From Mycolicibacterium rhodesiae JS60 (GTDB taxonomy: Bacteria; Actinomycetota; Actinomycetes; Mycobacteriales; Mycobacteriaceae), in contig AGIQ01000001.1 in assembly GCA_000230935.2 (NCBI GenBank), positions 1,178,001 through 1,242,000 on the forward strand: a stretch of 64,000 bases of DNA, given 5' to 3'. A program made the position numbers and the translations under genes. Under the pieces are notes generated by a model. That model did not search any database, was not told where the DNA came from, and was given only the letters and a program-made list of their open reading frames with translations. Shown piece after piece: positions 9,042 through 15,761 of this stretch. How positions within the stretch are numbered: the stretch's first letter is position 1; each line of letters begins with the position of its first letter.

Positions 9042-9937
9042 TGACAAATGACCCGCCCACCTATGTCGAGAATCTATTGAACCAGCTAGATGGCATTGCA
9101 AAGTCCTACGGTGAAGTCGTCGCCGCTAGCGGAATCGACTACGTGAATCCAAATAGACACGACACCGACATCATGTTTTTGGGCTGGGCCGATTGGGGTT
9201 GGTCACCGAGTGACAACAACCTTGAATCGTCGAGGATGGCATTGCTTCGCCGACTGCGTGATTGGGTGCCATGCTTCCGACTCTTGTTTCCCCACCCCAC
9301 GCCAGAGGTGGCAAACAGACTAGACGAGGGCATCGGCCATTTGGAGCGGTGGCTCGTTCGTGACGGCCGCAGCGACCACGACATTCCGTCAACGATCGAG
9401 GAAGCTCAGCATAAGCTCGCGGTAACCCTCGCCGATTTGCGTGGCCTGACCAAGCTCCTGCCGAGTGACGATTACTCGGTTCGGCTTGTGGTCGACACGA
9501 ATGCACTTCTCGACAACCCCGACCTCGCGGCGTACGTAGGCACTCTTGGGCGCAAGTACGTCGTACATCTTTTGCCTGTCGTCTTGGGGGAGATCGATGA
9601 CCTCAAACGCGGTGGCCGGAATGAGATCGTGCGCGATGCCGCTAAGCGGGCGGACCGGAGACTGAAAGGGATCCGAACGAATGGCGATGTCGGCAAAGGT
9701 GTCCGCGTTGCGGGTGATGTGATTGTCAAGTTCGAGCACATCGAACCGCGGTCACAGGATCTGCCGGCGTGGCTGGACATGACGGTGCCCGATGACAGAT
9801 TCGTCGCCTCGACGCTCCTGCTGCAATCCGAGCACCCAGGGTCGGCACTATATGCGGGCACAAGCGATATCAACTTGCAAACCAAGCTGGCGGCGACGGG
9901 TCTCCCGCACGTTGAACCGCCGCCGGAGATCCAGTAG
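9041..9937 (+). CDS. PIN-domain ribonuclease with N-terminal extension
   Basis: 298 residues. The C-terminal half (about 148-290) is a PIN domain: RLVVDTNALLDNP with the first Asp (152), VLGEIDDLKRG with Glu 184, TVPDDRF with Asp 251/252 and LYAGTSDINLQTKLAATGLP with Asp 276, four acidic residues that would bind metal for RNA cleavage. The first 140 residues are helical and match no domain I know. It is translationally coupled to the small gene before it. The extended PIN resembles PhoH-type or defence-associated PIN proteins more than the short VapC toxins. It is probably part of the element's defence cargo. Confidence 0.72.
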   Translation: MTNDPPTYVENLLNQLDGIAKSYGEVVAASGIDYVNPNRHDTDIMFLGWADWGWSPSDNNLESSRMALLRRLRDWVPCFRLLFPHPTPEVANRLDEGIGHLERWLVRDGRSDHDIPSTIEEAQHKLAVTLADLRGLTKLLPSDDYSVRLVVDTNALLDNPDLAAYVGTLGRKYVVHLLPVVLGEIDDLKRGGRNEIVRDAAKRADRRLKGIRTNGDVGKGVRVAGDVIVKFEHIEPRSQDLPAWLDMTVPDDRFVASTLLLQSEHPGSALYAGTSDINLQTKLAATGLPHVEPPPEIQ

Positions 9938-10138
9938 CGCGTCTCCGGGTGAACGGCTGCCTTGTCCCAACCTTGTGTCAGACGGCGTGCGGCGAGCGCT
10001 CTGCGGGGTTCGATAGCTCTCCGTTGCGGCGCACGTTTTGAGCCCACGGTGCCGAGGACGTTCCCGTGGATCGAGATGACCTGACACGCAGCATAATTGG
10101 CGTAGAAGCCCACATCGAATGGTGTCGACTCCAAGTGG

Positions 10139-10621
10139 TCAGCCGACGTATTCGTACGGGATCCGGCTGTAGTACTGGTCGAATCGGTCGCCGCTTTCGA
10201 GGTGGTCAAGGATTCGGGCGACGACGTAGTCGTACCTCGTGATCCGAAGTCCTTGGTGTCCTTCGCCAATCGGTAGAAGACACCGATGCCCATCGACGCT
10301 GATGTAGTCGACCCGGTCGACAAGCGCTCCTCGCCAGAAGATGTCGGCGAGGTGGGTTGTTATCTCAGGGTCGGGGAACTTGGCCCACTTGAAGCTGGGG
10401 TTTTCGACCGCTCCGGGCGCTCGCATGCCGAAGGCAATGGTGAGATCGATGTCGGGTTCGAAGACTGCAACTTCTGAGTGGCTGTGGACTTCGATGCCCG
10501 ACGTTTTGTCAGCGGGACTTTCCCAGGCGACGAAGCGATCTCGGTAGGTAGGGCCTTGCACCGGAACCCGCTTCCAGTCAGTGAGGCTTGAGTCGAGGAT
10601 GGTGGAACGTAGTTCGGACAT
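10139..10621 (-). CDS. Hypothetical protein, 160 residues
   Basis: From ATG 10621 with AGGGAG about nine bases upstream; an earlier ATG at 10684 would add 21 residues. The sequence is a soluble mixed alpha/beta protein with segments VAVFEPDIDLTIAFGM and DRVDYISVDGHRCLLPIGEGHQGLRITRYDYVVARILDHLESGDRFDQYY. I do not recognise the family. It is divergent from the ribbon-helix-helix gene at 10726, so the two may share a control region around 10640-10720. Mobile-element cargo of unknown role. Confidence 0.6.
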   Translation of the reverse strand: MSELRSTILDSSLTDWKRVPVQGPTYRDRFVAWESPADKTSGIEVHSHSEVAVFEPDIDLTIAFGMRAPGAVENPSFKWAKFPDPEITTHLADIFWRGALVDRVDYISVDGHRCLLPIGEGHQGLRITRYDYVVARILDHLESGDRFDQYYSRIPYEYVG

Positions 10622-10725
10622 GTTCACGGTGCTCCCTGGAGATACGTGCCGGTCGGCTATGTAGTACGAGTGTAATACAGTCATGTCATCGAGAGTAGCG
10701 GCAACGCAGCCTGAGGGAGAGCGCC

Positions 10726-11244
10726 ATGCGAAAGATGAGGTTGGGCGGGCTGAACAATGGCCCTCCGCCGGGGCAGTTGACGGTGAGTCGGCCGAATCAG
10801 GCGAGGTCGAAGGTGCTGCAGGTCCGGCTGAGTCCGGAGGAGTTCGATGCAGTCGAGCGGGCGGCCGAGCGGCGGGGACTGCCCGCGTCGACGGTGGCGC
10901 GGGAGCGTCTGCTGAAGATGCTAAGCGAGGATGCGGCGCCAGCATGGACCCGAACTCAGCAGCTTAATGCGCTGAACGCCGTTGCGATCGTACGGGCGGT
11001 GATCGGCAGTGGCGACCCGGCGCAAAATGTAACGGCGGCCATGACTGCGGTCGCGGAGTTGGTTCCAAGTGGTGCGAATGCGTCGGACGCAGCGTTCGGT
11101 CAGGTGGCTCCCGACATCATCACCGGGTTGGTCAACGTTGCCGCGACGCTCATTGAACACTCTGCGGCCAGGAGTGGCCTTTCGGCAGAACAGGTGATCG
11201 CGGACGTGGTTGATGGTGTGCGGACGGTGAGGATCGTCGACTAA
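10726..11244 (+). CDS. Ribbon-helix-helix-like DNA-binding protein
   Basis: 172 residues. The segment KVLQVRLSPEEFDAVERAAERRGLPASTVARERLLKML (about residues 29-66) has the strand-helix-helix pattern of ribbon-helix-helix or MobC-like proteins; a long Ala-rich helical tail follows. Such proteins act as plasmid auxiliary (relaxosome) factors or as repressors. It precedes the methyltransferase cassette in the same direction with about 80 bases between, so it may regulate that cassette, or it may be an accessory mobilisation protein of the element. Confidence 0.6.
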   Translation: MRKMRLGGLNNGPPPGQLTVSRPNQARSKVLQVRLSPEEFDAVERAAERRGLPASTVARERLLKMLSEDAAPAWTRTQQLNALNAVAIVRAVIGSGDPAQNVTAAMTAVAELVPSGANASDAAFGQVAPDIITGLVNVAATLIEHSAARSGLSAEQVIADVVDGVRTVRIVD

Positions 11245-11327
11245 TTGGATGTCAGGCAGTGCTGAAGGGGCGCACCAGGTCGCGTTGGCGCACGGCTGAG
11301 TGCGGCCGCAGCGGTACGATCTGCGTC

Positions 11328-12446
11328 GTGAAGTCGTCAGGAGTCCAACGTGCTCCGCGGTTCTCGGAAGATCTATTACGACTCAACGCAGTGTGCCCGT
11401 ACTACACGATGTTTCCGCTGGATTTCCCTTTCGCGCAGCTGGCTGCGCACGGCTCGACGACGAGAGTGCTCGATCCGTTTTGCGGTAGGGGCACCACGCT
11501 GTTCGCGGCGCGAACCGTCGGCATTCCGTCGGTGGGAATCGACGTCAATCCGGTCGCCGTTGCCATCGCTCAGGCCAAGGTGGTGCAGGTCAGCGTCGCA
11601 GCAGTCGTGCGCCTCGCGGGTCAGATCTTGCATAATGGCTCGGAGTCGACAGCGCCGGAGGGTGAGTTCTGGCAGTTGTGCTACGACAGCGAAACGTTGC
11701 GAGAAATCACCACGATGCGTGCGGCCTTGCTAAACCTGAATTCGCCGACCGCCGCGGTGCTGAGGGCGATCATGCTGGGCATTCTCCACGGACCTCGCAA
11801 CAAAGGTGTGCCGTCATACTTGTCGAATCAGATGCCGCGAACGTATGCATCCAAACCTGGTTATGCGGTCAAGTTCTGGAAGGCTCGGGCGCTGCAGCCC
11901 GTACGAGTGGATACTCTCGACCTAATAACGCGACGTGCGGCGAGACTACTTGAGGCACAACCCCCCTCGGCTGGCGGGAAGGTATATCTGGGCGATTCAG
12001 CGACGGTCTTGAAGTCCTTGCGCTCTGGTTTCGATTTGGTCGTCACCTCCCCGCCCTACTACGGAATGCGGACCTATCTACCGGACCAATGGCTGCGCTC
12101 CTGGTTTGTCGGCGGAGCACCTGAGGTGCCCTATGGGTCGGTGGGTCAGATCGCTCGGCAGCCGAGCCAAGCTGCTTTCGTGGCTGCGCTCGCCGACGTG
12201 TGGCGCGCAACAGCACTCCGGTGTCATCCCCAGGCCCGCTTGGCCGTTCGCTTCGGCGCCCTGCCGTCCGCACGGACCGACCCGACTCGGTTGCTGCTGG
12301 ATTCCATTGAGCAGGCGGCGTCGGGATGGGTCGTCAGCGAGGTCCGGCCAGCCGGTAGGTCGCCCAACCAAGCTAGGCAGGCCGAACAGTTTGTGAAAGC
12401 GGGCTCTGCGGTGGACGAGATCGATGTCGTTGCCGAACTTCGCTGA
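11328..12446 (+). CDS. DNA methyltransferase (N6_N4_Mtase-type, amino-methylating)
   Basis: About 372 residues from GTG 11328; an in-frame TTG/ATG-like start at 11259 would add 23 poorly conserved residues. Motif I is DPFCGRGTT (residues 49-57), followed by an acidic end VGIDVNPVAVAIAQAK; motif IV is TSPPYYG (240-246), the catalytic loop of N4-cytosine/N6-adenine methylases. The motif order I then IV suggests the gamma or a related class. No restriction enzyme of a usual type lies beside it; instead a DUF262 gene and a HEPN gene follow on the same strand. The likely role is to mark self DNA for that cassette. Confidence 0.82.
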   Translation: MKSSGVQRAPRFSEDLLRLNAVCPYYTMFPLDFPFAQLAAHGSTTRVLDPFCGRGTTLFAARTVGIPSVGIDVNPVAVAIAQAKVVQVSVAAVVRLAGQILHNGSESTAPEGEFWQLCYDSETLREITTMRAALLNLNSPTAAVLRAIMLGILHGPRNKGVPSYLSNQMPRTYASKPGYAVKFWKARALQPVRVDTLDLITRRAARLLEAQPPSAGGKVYLGDSATVLKSLRSGFDLVVTSPPYYGMRTYLPDQWLRSWFVGGAPEVPYGSVGQIARQPSQAAFVAALADVWRATALRCHPQARLAVRFGALPSARTDPTRLLLDSIEQAASGWVVSEVRPAGRSPNQARQAEQFVKAGSAVDEIDVVAELR

Positions 12447-12516
12447 CTTTGAGTTGCGGTGGATATCGCAGCGGATCCGTAAACGCTTGACGTGACGATG
12501 GAAGGATAAGGGCGAC

Positions 12517-13794
12517 GTGAAAGTTCCGCTGCTTCCAGGCGAAGCCATTAACGACTTGAAACGCAAAGACGCGCCACTCGTAAGCGACGCTGATCTTAAC
12601 CGGCGCTACCTCAAGGAGGGCGTCCGCATAGTGATCGAGCAGGCTCGCTATCCGTTGAATCAGATACTTGGCATGTTCACCGACACCTTCGTGACCGAGT
12701 CGGGTCAAACTGAGGCGAAGTACAAGCGAGATCCTGAATACCAGCGTCGCCACCGCTGGGACGAGGGGCGGCAGTCACGTCTGATCGAGTCGTTCCTTAT
12801 GAACGTGCCTGTCCCGCCAGTATTCCTGTACGAGTACGAGCTGGCACGATTCGAGGTCATGGACGGCCGGCAGCGTCTGACTGCATTGATGGATTTTTAT
12901 CAGGGCAGGCTTGAATTGACCGGACTGCAGCACTGGCCCGAATTGAACGGAAGAACGTATGCAGCGTTGCCAAGTTCTATACGAGACGGGATCGATCGCA
13001 GATATCTTTCGTCAATCATTCTGCTGAACGAGACGGCAGCAGATCCTGAACAAGCCGCCTTCCTCAAGAAACTCGTTTTTGAGCGGCTGAACTCCGGAGG
13101 AGTGCGACTCAGTGGTCAGGAGACAAGAAACGCTGTCTACGACGGGCCACTTAATGACCTCTGCCTCAGGTTGTCTCGAATCACTGAACTGAGATCGGTC
13201 CTCGGCACGCCGTTGGATCCGGTCGGGTCCCTGGATCCGGATGCTGACGACGAAACTGAAGACAGTGGCCTGCAGTTGGGTCGCGATGCTCAGGGCGTTG
13301 AAGTGACCGCCACCGGGCTGAGGTTCTACAGGTCGATGGAAGACGTCGAAATTGTGCTGCGGTTCTTTGCCTACCGACACTTCGACAAATTCACACAGGG
13401 GCTAAACAAGATCGGTGAGTTTCTCGACGAATTCCTGGTTCGCGGCAATCGCTTCGACAAGCCCACGCTGGACGAGTACGAGCAGATATTCGTAGACAAC
13501 ATCGGTTTCTGGCATTCGATAGGCGGTTCGGTCGCGTTTCAGGTCAAGGGTAGCAATCGGCATTTCAGCAAGATCGCTTATGACGCATTGATGTACGCGA
13601 GCTCGGCGCTGAGCGCAGAACAACGAGCGGCTTTGCTGACCCGGCCGTCGCTCGTGACGGATGCGATCGAGTCGATGTACGAGCAGCACTCCGTCGAATT
13701 TGGTGGCCGCAAAACCAATGCTGCCGATGCGCGCAAGCGAAATGACCGCGCATACGAGGCGTTGAGCGCCGCCTTGAAACAGGTCGAAGGTTAG
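12517..13794 (+). CDS. DUF262 (GmrS/ParB-like) domain protein
   Basis: 425 residues from GTG with AAGGATAAGG upstream. PEYQRRHRW (73-81), the helix SRLIESFLMNVPVPPVFLYE and EVMDGRQRLTAL (113-124) are the signature of DUF262, a ParB/Srx-like fold with the conserved DGxQR loop seen in GmrS of type IV restriction enzymes, where it binds or hydrolyses nucleotide. No DUF1524 HNH box is apparent in the C-terminal half, so the protein probably does not cut DNA alone. It ends 12 bases before the HEPN gene and starts 70 bases after the methyltransferase, suggesting one operon. Confidence 0.82.
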   Translation: MKVPLLPGEAINDLKRKDAPLVSDADLNRRYLKEGVRIVIEQARYPLNQILGMFTDTFVTESGQTEAKYKRDPEYQRRHRWDEGRQSRLIESFLMNVPVPPVFLYEYELARFEVMDGRQRLTALMDFYQGRLELTGLQHWPELNGRTYAALPSSIRDGIDRRYLSSIILLNETAADPEQAAFLKKLVFERLNSGGVRLSGQETRNAVYDGPLNDLCLRLSRITELRSVLGTPLDPVGSLDPDADDETEDSGLQLGRDAQGVEVTATGLRFYRSMEDVEIVLRFFAYRHFDKFTQGLNKIGEFLDEFLVRGNRFDKPTLDEYEQIFVDNIGFWHSIGGSVAFQVKGSNRHFSKIAYDALMYASSALSAEQRAALLTRPSLVTDAIESMYEQHSVEFGGRKTNAADARKRNDRAYEALSAALKQVEG

Positions 13795-13806
13795 GTACGG
13801 GCAGCC

Positions 13807-14865
13807 TTGATTCCCAAGTACGACGTGCTTGCGGCGGATCTGGATCTCATCAGGCGCTATCTCGATACCGTCTCAGGAACTCAGCAGACCACCGACCAAC
13901 GCCGCTTCGCTTACATTGCCACTATTTCGGCCCTCTACGCCTCGTTTGAGAGCTTCGCTGAGCAGCTTGCATTCCGATTCGGCCAGTTGATGCTCAGCGC
14001 GCCTGAGCATCTGTCTGCCCAGCAATTAGAGAGTCTGCGTAGCAAGTACGTGCAGAATGCATCAGCCCTACTGAGCAAGAACCTCGGAGTGGGTCGGTAC
14101 AAGGAAATCGATGAACTCGACATTGCCAAGAGCTTGGCCTCCTGTCTGGATGATTCGCACCCTTACGACCTTCGCCTTGAAGTGATTGCGCTCCACCACT
14201 CGAATCTTCGTTGGGACACCATGGCCGACCTTTTTCGCTGGGCCGTGCCCGACTTGCCGAGTCGCATCCGCCACGCCGATGCGGTTCGCAGCTGGCAGAT
14301 GAAATCAGGTTATGGCGATGGCGTCGCCACATTGCCGACCGAGCTGCTCGCGAGGGAGCTCGCAGATCTCGTGGAGCGACGAAACGAAGTGTCACACCGG
14401 GCGATACCCGACGAAATAGTCTCCCCAGAACAGCTGCTGGCCAAAGTCGACTTCATCGAGGCCATGAGCCTCGGACTAGTGGCCAGCCTGTCCTGTCTGG
14501 TGCTAGAGGCGTCTCGAGACCGACATGAGAGCGAAGTGCTGGGCGTCCCGACCGAGTATTTTCAGCGAGGTCGCATCGTTGTTCTGCCGACCCTCAGTGC
14601 GGCAGTGGCGGTAGGCGATATCGTCTGGGCCTCAAATGGCCGTATTGCTCGCTGGGGTCGGCTCCAAGAACTACAGCTGGACGGCAACAGTGTTCCCAGG
14701 GTGGATCCAGGCATCGAGACCGGCATGAAGCTGGACTTTGCTATGCCCAGACAGAGTGCACTGCACGTGTGGCGTACGCCCGACGCGGACTTCATAGACC
14801 CACCCGCCGGCATTTTTGGCGACCGAGGCCCGCTAGTGACCGATCCGGTCACGGTCAATAACTAA
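13807..14865 (+). CDS. HEPN-domain ribonuclease (MAE_28990/MAE_18760-like)
   Basis: 352 residues from TTG 13807, 12 bases after the DUF262 stop. The N-terminal 215 residues are all-helical and contain YIATISALYASFESFAEQLAF and the HEPN active-site motif R-x4-H as RNEVSH (Arg192, His197) in a helix preceded by ELADLVER. This composition fits the MAE_28990/MAE_18760-like HEPN families, RNases that commonly serve as the toxic effector in defence or abortive-infection systems. Residues 230-352 are beta-rich and may be a sensing or regulatory domain. Together with the DUF262 protein and methyltransferase it forms the most defence-like unit in the window. Confidence 0.78.
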   Translation: MIPKYDVLAADLDLIRRYLDTVSGTQQTTDQRRFAYIATISALYASFESFAEQLAFRFGQLMLSAPEHLSAQQLESLRSKYVQNASALLSKNLGVGRYKEIDELDIAKSLASCLDDSHPYDLRLEVIALHHSNLRWDTMADLFRWAVPDLPSRIRHADAVRSWQMKSGYGDGVATLPTELLARELADLVERRNEVSHRAIPDEIVSPEQLLAKVDFIEAMSLGLVASLSCLVLEASRDRHESEVLGVPTEYFQRGRIVVLPTLSAAVAVGDIVWASNGRIARWGRLQELQLDGNSVPRVDPGIETGMKLDFAMPRQSALHVWRTPDADFIDPPAGIFGDRGPLVTDPVTVNN

Positions 14866-15206
14866 TTGGGGGACCGACGGCTTCCGGAGACCATGAGGAT
14901 CATCCCGGAATCATCGGTTGGTCGGCACCGTCCATCCCATTTCGATGACTTGGCGAGACCGTACAACCGGCCGACGATTTCGGGGTTTAGATTGTTCTCC
15001 GCGTAGTGCTACACCTCTCGGTCATGAGTGCAACGGAGTCGAGTTCAGGTGGCCCTAGGGCGGCCAAATTTGGGAACATTTTTGGGAACACAACGCTGCG
15101 AAACACCCCCAAAAGCATGGGACCCAACGGTACTGAGCGGACCTACGCAACGCATTGACCAGCACGTTTGGAATTCGGCGTGCCGACGAAAACGCCCGGT
15201 GCCTGT
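14866..15206. other. Non-coding right flank of the mobile element
   Basis: About 340 bases with no gene I can support between the HEPN gene and the attachment site. It contains a short direct repeat, TTTGGGAACA twice around 15066-15090, and a further GGGAACA outside the att site at about 15301. Such repeats near an att site could be integrase arm-type sites; this is a weak suggestion only. Confidence 0.4.
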
Positions 15207-15251
15207 CTCATAACCCAGAGGTCGCAGGTTCGAATCCTGTCCCCGCTACCA
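15207..15251 (+). other. Attachment site: 3' fragment of initiator tRNA-Met (CAU)
   Basis: The 45 bases start at the anticodon loop CTCATAA and run through the variable loop, the TPsiC arm (GGTTCGAATCC), the acceptor strand CCCCGCT and ACCA, matching the 3' half of actinobacterial tRNA-fMet. The sequence to its left does not supply a D-arm or a 5' acceptor strand, so it is not a gene. Such fragments are the att scar left when an element integrates into the 3' end of a tRNA gene and restores the intact copy at its other end. Confidence 0.85.
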
Positions 15252-15255
15252 GCGG

Positions 15256-15290
15256 AAATGGCCCTCAGAGACCTCTCTGAGGGCCATTTT
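15256..15290 (+). terminator. Rho-independent terminator, probably of the tRNA locus
   Basis: A perfect 15-bp stem (15256-15270 with 15275-15289, arm beginning AAATGGCCCTC) encloses a 4-base loop ACCT and ends in TTTT. It lies five bases after the tRNA 3' fragment, so it is most likely the native terminator of the tRNA gene and marks the first chromosomal DNA. Confidence 0.8.
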
Positions 15291-15761
15291 CATGCCGCCT
15301 GGGAACATAAGGCTGTCTAACTATGGGTGCGGAGCAGCCCAAAGGGCGGTCAACGAACGTTGAATTAGGGCTCCTGGGTGCGAGTCGGTTGTTTGCTCAC
15401 GGCGGGCGGTCCGTCGGCGTCCGTTACGTGCCGGATCAGTTCCCCATCCCATCCAGGATGTTCGACTCCATCGGCGGTTGACTCGCCAGGCCTGCAGAGG
15501 CGTCGCGGCGCTAGCGCGCGAGGTCATCTGCCTGCCGACGGGTATGAATAGCTGCCGGTCAAGCCGCGATGACTCGTATTGCGGCACGGCGTTGTGAGTC
15601 ATATGGTGGCCCTTTGTAGGGGTGGGCGAACGCCTTCAGCAACACCGCCAACGTCTGTCAGTGATTCTCGGAAGAAGTCTCAAACCCTGTTCCGTTAGCG
15701 AATTTCGCACTGTTCGAAGGACTTTCGGTCGGCTTTCCCCAAATCGTCGGAGGTAACAGAG
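15291..15761. other. Chromosomal spacer right of the attachment site
   Basis: About 470 bases with no frame I can support as a gene. Near its end is a DosR-like box (15717-15731) and a strong GGAGG ribosome-binding site for the next gene. The rest holds nothing recognisable. Confidence 0.4.
15717..15731 (+). promoter_or_regulatory. Weak DosR-like box
   Basis: The sequence AAGGACTTTCGGTCG resembles the dormancy-regulator core GGGACTTTNGGCC with a few mismatches, about 35 bases before the start of the MauE-thioredoxin fusion gene. On its own it is weak; it gains some weight from two better boxes 3 kb downstream. Confidence 0.3.

Larger units (their letters stand above)
1..15251. mobile_element. 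Right-hand part of an integrative (conjugative or mobilisable) element
   Basis: The stretch holds an excisionase-integrase pair, a MobF relaxase, a toxin-antitoxin pair and defence-like cargo, and ends exactly at a 3' tRNA-fMet fragment (15207-15251), the usual scar of tRNA-targeting tyrosine integrases. The 5' half of the tRNA is not present, so the other border with the intact tRNA should lie left of position 1. By eye the DNA is less GC-rich and less uniform in codon use than the chromosome to the right. Integrase and relaxase frames are both broken. The integrase sits about 12 kb from this border, so a composite of two elements is possible. Confidence 0.75.

Noticed and set aside
9472..10323. 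Minus-strand open frame of 283 codons between the PIN gene and its right neighbour
   Set aside because: It lies opposite the PIN domain and has Ser/Thr/Arg-rich composition with no motif; the PIN frame is convincing.
15201..15251. Complete tRNA-Met gene
   Set aside because: Only the anticodon loop and 3' half match; the preceding bases do not pair as a D-arm or acceptor stem, so it is an att fragment.
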